From: Sporosarcina sp. Marseille-Q4943
GTDB taxonomy: Bacteria; Bacillota; Bacilli; Bacillales_A; Planococcaceae
DNA: 64,000 nt
Assembly (NCBI RefSeq): GCF_943736995.1
Contig: NZ_CALSFT010000002.1
Coordinates: forward strand, 868,001-932,000
Direction of reading: 5' to 3'
The position numbers and the translations under genes were made by a program. Below are positions 7,892 through 16,147 of the stretch, one piece after another; positions within the stretch are counted from its first letter, which is position 1; each line of letters starts with the position of its first letter. Below the pieces are notes generated by a model. The model was not told where the DNA came from, did not search any database, and saw only the letters and a program-made list of their open reading frames with translations.

Positions 7892-9820
7892 ATGACGTTT
7901 CGCCAGTTCGCTTTTCGGAATGTCATGCGCAACCGGAGGATTTACGCTGCCTTTTTCATGGCGAGCGTTTTTTCAGTCATGGTGTTTTTCCTTTATTCCA
8001 TGCTGCTGTTCCATCCGTCGCTCGAGGGTAGTGCGGTGCAGGACATTGCGGTTCTTGGCATGGGCATCGCTGAAATCATCCTATACATATTCACGATGTT
8101 CTTCCTGTTTTATTCGATGCGGGCATTCTTGCAAGCGAGGACGAAGGAGTTCGGCATTCTCCTCCATTTGGGGATGGAGAAACGGCAGCTGCACCGGCTC
8201 ATTTTCACTGAAACGCTCATTATCGGTGCGGCATCGATTGGAATCGGCACCTTTTTAGGGTATATGTTTTCGAAGTTTTTCTTCATGGTCGTAAAAAGGA
8301 TCGTCATGCTGCCTGCGCTTCCGTTGTATTTATCGTGGGAGCCGTTCGCTTTGACGGTCGGCGCGTTCCTGAGCCTTTTCGTCATCATTTCGTGGGTCGC
8401 CCCGGTTTTCATCCGGACAGGTAAGCTCGATGAATTGATCCGCGGCGACAGTGTCGGTAAAGAGCAACACGGTTTTTCGAAAACCCGCGGAGTGTTCGGC
8501 CTCGTGCTTCTTGGGCTGTCCTATAGCATGGCTGCTTTTACATCTAACAGCATCGTCATCGGACTCATCTTCCTGTTGCCGCCGCTTGCAACGCTCGGCA
8601 CGTATTTATTTTTCACGGACTCGTTGCCGTTCCTCCTCCATCTGTTCAAAGTACGGAAAGAGTTTTATTGGCGCAATTTCCGATTGCTCGCGATTTCGGA
8701 AGGCGTCATCCGGCTGAAGGAGAATGCCCGGATGTTTTTCATCGTGACAATTGTCTCGACTGTTGCGTTCATGTCTGTCGGCATCCTTGCATCGCTCACT
8801 TCATTCGCGTCCCAATACCGGGAAATGAATCCGCTCGGCCTTGTGTACGAAAGCTTTCCAGACAATGACATGGAGCAGGAGCATATTAACCGGCTCGGAT
8901 ATGAACTGAGGAAGAACGGCATCGACTACACATATGTAAAATTCCCCGTGTTGCAGCAGAGGTCGACATTGACGGACTATACCGTCACGATCATCAAGCT
9001 TTCGAGTGTCAACAGGTTGGCGAGGTCGTTTGGCAACCAAGCATTTGAATTAAAGGAAGGGGAAGCGTTGTTCCTGCCGCCGACCGTTTCCACATTCGAG
9101 CAGCTGAATAAACAATCGGTCAAGACGGTATTGGAGGAAAGCGGCATGACAGTGCGGATTACCGGCGCTTACCCGTACCTACTGTTCCCGCCTCATGCGA
9201 TTGGCACGAACACGATTATTTTGAATGACGCCGATTATGACAAAATCGCGTTGCAAGTCGAGCCGTCGTCCGTCTATCACGCATTCGATATTCCGGACTG
9301 GCAAAAGACGAAAAACATCGGCCTGACGATCGAGCATTCTGTGACGGAATCGATTCTAATGGGAACACGCGGGAAACTGCATTTCACCTTCGACAATCCT
9401 GGGCTGAACTACTCCGTCATACGGACGACGTTCACATTGCTGCTGTTCATCGGATTATTGCTGGCAGGCGTTTTCTTGCTTGCCGCGGGAAGTTTCATCT
9501 ATTTCCGGCTCTACACGTCGCTCGATAGCGATCGCAAGGAGTTTGATGTGCTTCGGCGCATGGGCATCACCGACAAGGAATTCAAGAAAATCGTCAACCG
9601 GCAGCTCATCCCGCAGTTTTTCGTCCCGTGGGGCGTCGCGCTCGTTCATAGCTCATTTGCGTTCCTATCATTGCAAGTCATTTGGGACGCCCTCGCGGAA
9701 ATCTCCATCGTCCGCGAGCTCACAATGGTGCTCGTCGGATTTACAGCTTTGCAAGTCATTTATTTCTACCTCATCCGCTGGCGCTATTTAGCCCATATCC
9801 GGACACCGGAGAACTTGTAG
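7892..9820 (+). CDS. FtsX-type ABC permease (BceB-like)
   Basis: 642 residues, matching BceB/YtsD-type permeases. Several membrane segments occur in the first 300 residues, then a large soluble domain of about 200 residues (about 310-510, QYREMNPLGLVYESF onward), then three more segments. This topology, with one large extracellular domain, is the hallmark of the Bce family. Family knowledge: senses and detoxifies lipid II-binding peptides with BceA and signals to the kinase. The ligand cannot be read from sequence. Confidence 0.9.
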   Translation: MTFRQFAFRNVMRNRRIYAAFFMASVFSVMVFFLYSMLLFHPSLEGSAVQDIAVLGMGIAEIILYIFTMFFLFYSMRAFLQARTKEFGILLHLGMEKRQLHRLIFTETLIIGAASIGIGTFLGYMFSKFFFMVVKRIVMLPALPLYLSWEPFALTVGAFLSLFVIISWVAPVFIRTGKLDELIRGDSVGKEQHGFSKTRGVFGLVLLGLSYSMAAFTSNSIVIGLIFLLPPLATLGTYLFFTDSLPFLLHLFKVRKEFYWRNFRLLAISEGVIRLKENARMFFIVTIVSTVAFMSVGILASLTSFASQYREMNPLGLVYESFPDNDMEQEHINRLGYELRKNGIDYTYVKFPVLQQRSTLTDYTVTIIKLSSVNRLARSFGNQAFELKEGEALFLPPTVSTFEQLNKQSVKTVLEESGMTVRITGAYPYLLFPPHAIGTNTIILNDADYDKIALQVEPSSVYHAFDIPDWQKTKNIGLTIEHSVTESILMGTRGKLHFTFDNPGLNYSVIRTTFTLLLFIGLLLAGVFLLAAGSFIYFRLYTSLDSDRKEFDVLRRMGITDKEFKKIVNRQLIPQFFVPWGVALVHSSFAFLSLQVIWDALAEISIVRELTMVLVGFTALQVIYFYLIRWRYLAHIRTPENL

Positions 9821-9847
9821 CCTTCCCTCAATTGGGGGAGGCTTTTT
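9819..9847 (+). terminator. Terminator after the Bce-like operon
   Basis: AGCCTTCCC pairs with GGGGAGGCT (one wobble), followed by six T. Confidence 0.85.
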
Positions 9848-9916
9848 TGAAAATGTTTTTCTACAATAAAAGCAATTTCCCTTTGAATTAAGAATCTCGC
9901 ACATTTTCTAAAAGTA

Positions 9917-9945
9917 TTGTGAACTTTTAATTTTTCTTATATAAT
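9917..9945 (+). promoter_or_regulatory. SigA promoter of the acyl-CoA ligase gene
   Basis: TTGTGA (9917-9922), 17-bp spacer, TATAAT (9940-9945). Confidence 0.75.
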
Positions 9946-9958
9946 AATAGATGGGTTT

Positions 9959-9976
9959 AATGAATGGTGGTTCATT
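9959..9976. promoter_or_regulatory. Inverted-repeat operator candidate upstream of lcfB
   Basis: AATGAA-N6-TTCATT, a perfect 6-bp inverted repeat about 14 bp downstream of the -10 box, a good repressor position. The B. subtilis lcfB homologue is known to be FadR-regulated, but half-site spacing here differs from the FadR consensus, so the regulator is uncertain. Confidence 0.4.
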
Positions 9977-10000
9977 TCATCAAAAGGGAGGATGTTCAGT

Positions 10001-11554
10001 ATGACGTTGGTAGCACAAGTTTTTGAAACATCGAAACTGCAGCCTGGGAAAACGGCTTATCACTTCATGGGGAAAGACACTTCATACGCCGAGTTCGACC
10101 AGTCAGTGTCGATGTTTGCGTCGGCATTGCAAGGGATGGGAATCGAAAAGGGAGATCATATCGCACTGCTGTTAGGGAATACACCGCATTTCCTCATTTC
10201 GCTCTACGCGACAATGCGGATCGGAGCGACCGCGATTCCGATCAATCCGATTTATTCGCCTGACGAAATCTCGTACATTTTACATAATAGCGATGCGAAA
10301 GCGGTCATCGCACTCGATCAGCTGTTGCCGCTCGTCGAGAAATCCGCGAAGCTCTTTCCTTCGATCGAGAACTATATCGTCTGTGAAATGAGCGCCGATA
10401 TAGGGGAGAGGGTGGCGGCGTTGCCGGAAAAGGCGAAAGCGAAAGTGAAGCTGTTTTCCAAGCTGATTGCAACTGGCCGACCGGATTTCGAACCGGTAGA
10501 AGTTGACGAAAATGAAACCGCTGTCATCCTTTATACGTCCGGAACGACGGGCCATCCGAAAGGTGCGATGCTGACGCATAAGAATTTGTATTCGAACGCA
10601 CGCGATGTCGGGGATTATTTAGGGTTCTCCGAAAGCGACCGTGTCGTCGCGACGTTGCCCGTCTTCCATGTGTTCGCGCTAACCGTCGTCGTGAATGCAC
10701 CGTTACTGAAAGGGGCGACAATCCTGCTCGTACCGCGATTCAGCCCGGGGGATGTGTTCCAGACGATTAAAGAACAGCACGGGACCGTGTTTGCGGGAGT
10801 GCCGACGATGTACAATTTCCTTTATCAATACCCGGAAGGCGATCCGGCCGATTTCAGCACGATCCGCCTTGCGATTTCCGGAGGGGCTTCGTTGCCGGTC
10901 GCATTGCTCCACAATTTCGAGGAAAAGTTCAATGTGAAGGTTTCAGAAGGATACGGCCTGTCCGAAGCGTCACCGGTCACGACCTTCAACCCGTTCGACC
11001 GCGAGCGGGTGCCCGGATCAATCGGAACGAACATCATCAATGTAGTAAATAAAGTCGTGGACGAATATGGGGATGAAGTGCCTGTTGGCCAAGTCGGCGA
11101 GCTCGTCGTCCAAGGACCGAACGTCATGAAAGGCTATTACAAAATGCCGGAAGAAACTGCCGCAGCCATCCGCGACGGATGGCTGTACACGGGAGATTTG
11201 GCGCGCCAAGACGAAAACGGCTACTTCTACATCGTCGACCGTAAGAAAGACATGATCATCGTCGGCGGCTACAACGTCTATCCACGGGAAGTCGAAGAAG
11301 TGTTATTCACACATGACGACATCGTCGAAGCAGCGGTCATCGGCGTGCCAGACACTGACTTTGGTGAAGAAGTCCAAGCGTTCGTCGTACTGAAAAAAGG
11401 TGCTGTGGCAGACGCTGAAAAACTGAAAGCGTTCTGCGCAAATCGTCTCGCGAAATACAAAGTGCCAAAAACAATTGAATTTCTGGATGAACTACCGAAA
11501 AACACAACCGGCAAGATATTGCGCCGCTCGTTGAAAGATCAAGTGAAGTTGTAA
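10001..11554 (+). CDS. lcfB: Long-chain fatty acid-CoA ligase
   Basis: 517 residues from the ATG at 10001; GGGAGG sits 9 bp upstream, while an ATG at 9992 directly abuts that ribosome site. Adenylate-forming motifs: LYTSGTTGHPKGAM (P-loop), EGYGLSEASP, YTGDLARQDENGYFYIVDRKKDMIIVGGYN, and the C-terminal catalytic Lys in NTTGKILRR. It activates fatty acids to acyl-CoA via acyl-AMP. The symbol rests on the yhf-region gene order (yhfH, yhfJ, yhfL) as well as the sequence. Confidence 0.9.
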   Translation: MTLVAQVFETSKLQPGKTAYHFMGKDTSYAEFDQSVSMFASALQGMGIEKGDHIALLLGNTPHFLISLYATMRIGATAIPINPIYSPDEISYILHNSDAKAVIALDQLLPLVEKSAKLFPSIENYIVCEMSADIGERVAALPEKAKAKVKLFSKLIATGRPDFEPVEVDENETAVILYTSGTTGHPKGAMLTHKNLYSNARDVGDYLGFSESDRVVATLPVFHVFALTVVVNAPLLKGATILLVPRFSPGDVFQTIKEQHGTVFAGVPTMYNFLYQYPEGDPADFSTIRLAISGGASLPVALLHNFEEKFNVKVSEGYGLSEASPVTTFNPFDRERVPGSIGTNIINVVNKVVDEYGDEVPVGQVGELVVQGPNVMKGYYKMPEETAAAIRDGWLYTGDLARQDENGYFYIVDRKKDMIIVGGYNVYPREVEEVLFTHDDIVEAAVIGVPDTDFGEEVQAFVVLKKGAVADAEKLKAFCANRLAKYKVPKTIEFLDELPKNTTGKILRRSLKDQVKL

Positions 11555-11559
11555 ATGGT

Positions 11560-11595
11560 GAGCCCTTCCACGTAATGTGGAAGGGCTCAATTATT
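11560..11595 (+). terminator. Terminator after lcfB, overlapping repeat array 2
   Basis: GAGCCCTTCCAC / GTGGAAGGGCTC is a 12-bp perfect stem with loop GTAAT, followed by AATTATTT. The right arm contains AAGGGCTC, the first core of the adjoining array. Confidence 0.75.
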
Positions 11596-11700
11596 TACAT
11601 AAGGGCTCTTTAAACTGCACAAGGGACTCCTTTATTCATCAAGGGCTCGTTTATTTAATCAAAGGCTCAATTAGGACTCCTTTATTTGATTATGAGCTCA
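11581..11700. repeat. Phased short-repeat array 2 (core AAGGGCTC, 20-bp period)
   Basis: AAGGGCTC or a one-mismatch form begins at 11581, 11601, 11621, 11641 and 11661, all exactly 20 bp apart. Weaker copies (aggactcc, atgagctc) follow up to about 11700. Spacers are AT-rich and unconserved. Confidence 0.85.
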
Positions 11701-11736
11701 ATTATTGTTAAAGGCTGGCAACAGAGGGGGGACCTT

Positions 11737-11844
11737 ATGAAAATGGCAGACTTCCAAATAGACTACCAAGTAATATTGAAACTTGATACAATAAGGCTTC
11801 CTACTAACTGCGTTGTGGTGATTACGGTGGGGAGGAAAGGATAG
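11737..11844 (+). CDS. Small ORF of 35 codons, possible gene remnant
   Basis: ATG preceded by AGGGGGG at suitable spacing; reads MKMADFQIDYQVILKLD and stops after 35 residues. I do not recognise it. It lies at the edge of the AT-rich accessory island and may be a truncated gene rather than an expressed peptide. Confidence 0.3.
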   Translation: MKMADFQIDYQVILKLDTIRLPTNCVVVITVGRKG

Positions 11845-11912
11845 GGAATTACCAGATTACAGCAATTATAAGATTGTTGCACATCAGGGAAAATTGAAGA
11901 GGGGGAGGAGTT

Positions 11913-12410
11913 TTGAGAATTATAAGTGAGGAAAATATTAAGTATTTTGTAGACGAAAATAAGTTAATCTCGGAACTCAAATATTTGGTAGGTAATCCAA
12001 AGAATAAAGGAAGTTCAGTCGAAATTTGTATTGTTAACAATTTGTCTTGTAGATTTAATGATGAACAATTTGAACTTCTTCTTGAGTTATTGATACGCGA
12101 AGTAAACGTTAAAGAATATAATCGAACATTATATATGTCATTTGCTTTAATTTTCATTACCGCAATTACTTCTATTACTACACTGGTTTTTGGTTTGCTA
12201 AATAGCGATAAGATAAATTTCTTTAAAGACTACGAAATAGCTTCATTGGTTTCTTACTTTGCAATCCTAATTTTATTCTATGCAATTGGCTTATATCTAA
12301 CCTACCATATCTCATTGAAAAGTTATCATAAAATGCAGAGGTTAATAATTTATGTAAAATTGGCGAAAGAACTTAGAAAGAGAAAAGAAAATTGTATGTC
12401 TGTTTTATAA
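11913..12410 (+). CDS. Unknown two-TM membrane protein (accessory)
   Basis: 165 residues from a TTG start with GGGGGAGGAG 4 bp upstream. The soluble N-terminal 70 residues are followed by two membrane segments (about 72-94 and 108-132) and a basic C-terminal tail. Strongly AT-rich compared with flanking core genes. Not recognised. The next gene has the same start context (GAGGAGTTTTGA), suggesting the two were acquired or evolved together. Confidence 0.6.
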   Translation: MRIISEENIKYFVDENKLISELKYLVGNPKNKGSSVEICIVNNLSCRFNDEQFELLLELLIREVNVKEYNRTLYMSFALIFITAITSITTLVFGLLNSDKINFFKDYEIASLVSYFAILILFYAIGLYLTYHISLKSYHKMQRLIIYVKLAKELRKRKENCMSVL

Positions 12411-12553
12411 GTAATATTAATAAAGATGATAACAATATTTCATGGTTACACTGGACCGTATTTAGTTTTTTAAAATAATTATCAGTGTATATACTGAAAG
12501 AGATATAAATCAGGGATAGTAACGCAGATGTATAAGGAAGAGGGAGAGGAGTT

Positions 12554-13258
12554 TTGAAAAGAGATATTGAGAAAAACATCCTATGGATAGTTAACGTTAT
12601 TTTGATTATATGTTTCGCAATATTAGTAACCGGAATGATAAATGGCGTAATAAAACATAACTTTAGCCCAACTTTTATTGAAGTGCTCAGTACATTTGGT
12701 GGAGCATTTGGCGGTGCTGGTATAGCTGGATATATGTCATTAACTTTGTTTAAGAGGAATGTCCAATATGAGAAGCAAAAAAGAGAAAAAGAGCAAGCTG
12801 TTATGAAAGCTATTTTTCTAAATGACTATATAAAAGAAACGTGGAAGTTAGTCAATGAATTTTCACTCTTAAATTACTCCTTTTATGATTTAATGAAAAA
12901 CTATAAAAAATTCTATCCTAAGAAAGGCATATTAGACTACGAAATAAAGAGTTACACTCCAGTATTAGATTTACTAAAAACAAAGAAAGAAGCTCTATTT
13001 GAATTGATTATCGAAACACAAAGTAGATTAGAAAGCCTTTCATATAATCATATAAATGATTATGAGTTTGCTAAACTTATCAGTGAACACAAATTAAATC
13101 TTAGAAAAATTGAAGTGAATTTCGAGAAAATCGGTGAATTAGAAATTCTATTAGATTTTAGTGCTATATGGAAAGTCGAAGATGGGATTGCCAATATACA
13201 GAAATATATCTTATATATAGAGCGGTTTGAAGAGCTATTAAGGAATTATAACGAATAA
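12554..13258 (+). CDS. Unknown membrane-anchored coiled-coil protein (accessory)
   Basis: 234 residues from a TTG start with GAGAGGAG upstream. Two N-terminal membrane segments (about 10-31 and 44-66, the second Gly-rich: TFGGAFGGAGIAGY) are followed by a Lys/Glu-rich helical region that looks coiled-coil (about 70-230). AT-rich. Not recognised. The membrane-plus-helical layout and accessory location would fit a phage- or defence-related role, but nothing in the sequence proves it. Confidence 0.6.
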   Translation: MKRDIEKNILWIVNVILIICFAILVTGMINGVIKHNFSPTFIEVLSTFGGAFGGAGIAGYMSLTLFKRNVQYEKQKREKEQAVMKAIFLNDYIKETWKLVNEFSLLNYSFYDLMKNYKKFYPKKGILDYEIKSYTPVLDLLKTKKEALFELIIETQSRLESLSYNHINDYEFAKLISEHKLNLRKIEVNFEKIGELEILLDFSAIWKVEDGIANIQKYILYIERFEELLRNYNE

Positions 13259-13277
13259 CGTCCCCCTAGCTAACCAG

Positions 13278-13326
13278 AGGACAACGGTGATTACAGCAAT
13301 ACGCTGTTCGTTTGTTGTCCTATTTT
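13278..13326 (+). terminator. Branched terminator after the two membrane genes
   Basis: AGGACAAC (13278-13285) pairs with GTTGTCCT (13314-13321); inside is a second stem ACAGC / GCTGT; followed by ATTTTTA. Confidence 0.7.
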
Positions 13327-13351
13327 TATTTTCTCAAAAGGGAGTGAGGAA

Positions 13352-13856
13352 ATGTGGACTTTACAAGATCAGCTGATTGAAATAGGGCTCTCATGTCCGG
13401 TCCGCGTACAGACAAAAAGGGAAAGTCGAATAGCAAGACAGCGGACAAGCTCGAGGAACGGATGACGGAAGGGAATGGACTGAACTGATGTAGGTTTAAT
13501 CGTCCGAAGTATGGACGGAAAAGGGGAGTATGACATTCTTCTTCGATTGGATGACTACAGAAGGCAATTGGGAACTTTCCGTGGCGTAGATGAAAAGTCA
13601 GTTTATCAGCGGCGGGCATACGAGAATATCGACTTGATTCCGGAGTGGAACAGCTGGAATCAGAATGTATTAAAATAGCGTTTAAAGATGACAAGATTAT
13701 CCTTTCTGAAATTCTAGCGTCCTTCTCGATACGTGTACGAAAAATGCTATCTCCTGTAAGTCGCACAAAAATGAGCATGGATGATATTGGAAAAAGAGCT
13801 TGAAGTTAAGCAAAAGCAAGGTTCAACAGTCCATCCGCAGGGCCAAAAGAAGATAA
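13352..13856 (+). pseudogene. Decayed phage-type genes (small protein plus sigma-like/ArpU-like HTH protein)
   Basis: Coding sense persists but jumps between frames. An ATG at 13352 with GGAGTGAGGA upstream opens a short ORF. Another frame reads EERMTE...stop...NRPKYGRKRGV, resembling small phage/ICE-type proteins. From about 13648 a frame reads KIAFKDDKIILSEIL, and the last stretch reads LKLSKSKVQQSIRRAKRR before TAA at 13854-13856, like the recognition helix of sigma region 4 or ArpU-type regulators. At least two frameshifts and internal stops are needed. Family assignments are by resemblance only. Confidence 0.5.
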
Positions 13857-13865
13857 AAGTTAGTT

Positions 13866-13937
13866 AGAAAAGCCATCTTAGAAATGCTAATAGAATTCTA
13901 ATACGATGCATCTCTTCTAAGGTGCTTTTTCTAATAT
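13866..13937 (+). terminator. Long imperfect hairpin with T run
   Basis: AAGCCATCTTAGAA near 13870 pairs imperfectly with TTCTAAGGTGCTT near 13914-13926, followed by TTTTTCT. It closes the decayed region ahead of the DUF2971 gene. Confidence 0.5.
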
Positions 13938-13998
13938 GGTTATGTATAAAGAGGATTTTCACCTTTGATGGCGAATGATGTCATTGGGAGGTGGACAT

Positions 13999-14961
13999 AT
14001 GTGGAAGAATCAATACAAGCAATTAATGTTTTCTGAAGATACGACAGAAGAAAGCACTTTTGAAGGTTTAAAATTGAAATTGGAGAAACTCGCAAATCCA
14101 ATTTATAAATACTGTAAAATTAATGAATATAGTCTTGTCAATTTAGAAAGAGATGAGGTATGGCTTTCCAATGCAGCTACGTTTAACGATCCATACGATA
14201 GTGCTTTGACAATAGGGTCTCGTGAACGACATGACAATGAAAATAAATCCGATTTATATGAACGGTTCTCAAAAATATTCGATAAGCATGCAACAGATGT
14301 GGAGCGCCTAATGGATGGGTACTCAATAGAAGATGGGTTAAGAAGATTGCTAGAAAGTCTCCCTGGCTTTAGAGGGGATTCAGAGATGGTACATGTTGCA
14401 ATTGAGAAGTATCTAAAGGAAACAGATTCATTATTCGAAGAGTATTCTTCAGATATAGCTAATCTTTATCAAAAGAGGACATTCGCTTCGTGTTTTAGTG
14501 AAGATCCAGACTCAATGTTAATGTGGAGCCATTATGCAGATAATCATCAAGGCATGGTTTTGAAATACGATTTTCTTAATCTTGACTTTGAAACGCAACG
14601 AGATGTTTTTATTGGTTTAAATCCAGTTATATATACCGAGGATTTGATAAATCTTGAAGAGCACAAAGGTGTTCGTGATAAAATATCTATTGCTACATTA
14701 GCAGCGATTAGTAAATCAAAAGAGTGGTCGTACGAAAAAGAATGGAGATTAATTATTCATAAAAACTCGAGTGAAAAAGGCATAGCTCTTAAGGTTATAA
14801 AACCATCCTGTATAATTTTGGGGGCACGGGTTAGTCAAGTACACAAAATCATGCTATCTCTGGAAGCCAAGAAAAAACAAATTCCTATCAAACAACTAAA
14901 GTTGGATAAAACAAAATATCATTTGTCTGTAGTAGATTTCAATGATTTCGACTTAGCGTGA
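13999..14961 (+). CDS. DUF2971-family protein
   Basis: 320 residues from the ATG at 13999, which has GGGAGGTGG upstream; an ATG 24 bp earlier lacks a ribosome site. Recognisable DUF2971 features: YKYCKINEYSLVNLERDEVWLSN near residue 34-56, FNDPYDSAL next to it, a central FASCFSEDPDSMLMWSHYADNHQGM block (about 165-190) and the C-terminal EWSYEKEWRLI. No catalytic activity is established to my knowledge; such proteins often occur in accessory or defence-related neighbourhoods. AT-rich like the rest of the island. Confidence 0.8.
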   Translation: MWKNQYKQLMFSEDTTEESTFEGLKLKLEKLANPIYKYCKINEYSLVNLERDEVWLSNAATFNDPYDSALTIGSRERHDNENKSDLYERFSKIFDKHATDVERLMDGYSIEDGLRRLLESLPGFRGDSEMVHVAIEKYLKETDSLFEEYSSDIANLYQKRTFASCFSEDPDSMLMWSHYADNHQGMVLKYDFLNLDFETQRDVFIGLNPVIYTEDLINLEEHKGVRDKISIATLAAISKSKEWSYEKEWRLIIHKNSSEKGIALKVIKPSCIILGARVSQVHKIMLSLEAKKKQIPIKQLKLDKTKYHLSVVDFNDFDLA

Positions 14962-14984
14962 GCATCCTCTAGGATGCTTTTTTC
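14961..14984 (+). terminator. Terminator after the DUF2971 gene
   Basis: AGCATCC-TCTA-GGATGCT followed by TTTTTTC. Confidence 0.85.
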
Positions 14985-15017
14985 TTTGCAAGAATAAAAG
15001 GGCAGCAGTGATGTGAA

Positions 15018-15104
15018 GTGCCCAATTGGGAAGATATTCAGAAAGAATGGGCAACAACAAAGATAACCTTCAAAGCATTGGCTGAAAAGCTTTTATTGAA
15101 TTAA
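15018..15104 (+). pseudogene. Fragment resembling a phage terminase small subunit N terminus
   Basis: Frame from a GTG at 15018 reads PNWEDIQKEWATTKITFKAL then AEKLLLN and a stop. The NW-x-I-x-EW-x-TT-x-IT-x-KALAEK pattern is the helix-turn-helix start of phage-type terminase small subunits. Only 28 codons remain, so it is a relic, marking former prophage DNA at the right edge of the island. Confidence 0.5.
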
Positions 15105-15162
15105 GGAACAATGTAGAGTTCTTCGCAGTCGCGAGAAATGGACTCCTTATAATCTCCACACA

Positions 15163-16044
15163 CTATCCAAAATAATAAGCCGAAATCTCCCGTATAAACT
15201 CTTCCTCCAATTCGCCTTTCTTTTTCACAAGAATGAACGTCGAAACAGTTGGCAACTGGAATAGGTCAAAATGCGGTCGCATGAGCCGGCCTTCTGTCAA
15301 TTCCCGTCGGACGATCGAGTGAGGGAGGAAAGAGACGCCCAACCCTTCTTGAATAAATCGTTTCGCAATATGCGCCTGCGTCACTTTCATCGTGCGCACC
15401 CCCGGAACATGTTTATGCAAAACTACGAGCAAATCATCCCAATAGACCGGGTGATGATGCGTCAGCAAATAATTCCCGAGGAGCGCTTCTTCCACATCGA
15501 CCGGCGGCCCACTTTCCTCATCATAGCTATCGGTCGGTGTGATGAAAACAATTGGGTCGTCATAGACACGGATCGATTCAATGCCTTTCAAAGCCGCATC
15601 CAACGCCGAAATGCCCAAATGGACTTCGCCCGAATCGACAAGCCGCTCAATCATTTCGGATTCCTCCACCCGGATCGTCAGCTCGACATCCTCATGCTTT
15701 TCCATGAACGTCCGCAGTAAATAAGGCAAAATCGTCTCCGCCATGAGCGGTGAAATGGCGATCGTCCATATGCGGCGGTAGCCTTGCGCAAACGCGTGCA
15801 TCCGGTTCACACTATCATCCAACCTCGTCAACAGCTTCGTCGCTTCCGCATAAAATAATCTGCCCGCGTCTGTCAACGTGACACGATTATTGATCCGGTC
15901 GAAAAGCTGAACACCTAATTGTTCCTCGAGTAGCTTGATATGCACCGTGACCGTCGGTTGCGACAACAGCAATTTCTCAGAAGCTATCCTGAAATTCAAC
16001 GTTTCCGCCGCCACGGTGAAAGTTCTTAGCCATTGCGTGTCCAT
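15163..16044 (-). CDS. citR: LysR-family regulator, probable citrate synthase gene regulator
   Basis: 293 residues from the ATG at 16044 (MDTQWLRTF), preceded by GGAGGGG; an ATG 18 bp upstream lacks a ribosome site. N-terminal winged HTH (about residues 1-60: ASEKLLLSQPTVTVHIKLLEEQLGVQLFDR), then a LysR substrate-binding domain. Divergent from the citrate synthase gene with a 103-bp shared control region, exactly the citR-citA arrangement of B. subtilis, where CitR represses citA. Confidence 0.85.
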   Translation of the reverse strand: MDTQWLRTFTVAAETLNFRIASEKLLLSQPTVTVHIKLLEEQLGVQLFDRINNRVTLTDAGRLFYAEATKLLTRLDDSVNRMHAFAQGYRRIWTIAISPLMAETILPYLLRTFMEKHEDVELTIRVEESEMIERLVDSGEVHLGISALDAALKGIESIRVYDDPIVFITPTDSYDEESGPPVDVEEALLGNYLLTHHHPVYWDDLLVVLHKHVPGVRTMKVTQAHIAKRFIQEGLGVSFLPHSIVRRELTEGRLMRPHFDLFQLPTVSTFILVKKKGELEEEFIREISAYYFG

Positions 16045-16098
16045 CGAACCCCTCCAATTCAATTAATAAAACTAATCAAATCATTCAAAAACATTCAA

Positions 16099-16127
16099 TT
16101 TACCTAATTATACCTTCCCTCTATACT
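16099..16127 (+). promoter_or_regulatory. SigA promoter of citA
   Basis: TTTACC (16099-16104), 17-bp spacer, TATACT (16122-16127). The AT-rich upstream stretch with ATTCAAAAACATTCAAT could hold the LysR-regulator site. Confidence 0.65.
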
Positions 16128-16147
16128 GAAGAAAAGGAGGAATGAAC

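Noticed and set aside
9959..9976. Definite FadR box before lcfB
   Set aside because: The inverted repeat is AATGAA-N6-TTCATT; the FadR consensus has TGAATGA-N4-TCATTCA. Only a generic operator call is supported.
13326..13778. 150-codon minus-strand ORF over the decayed region
   Set aside because: No ribosome site and no recognisable protein; plus-strand remnants explain the coding signal better.
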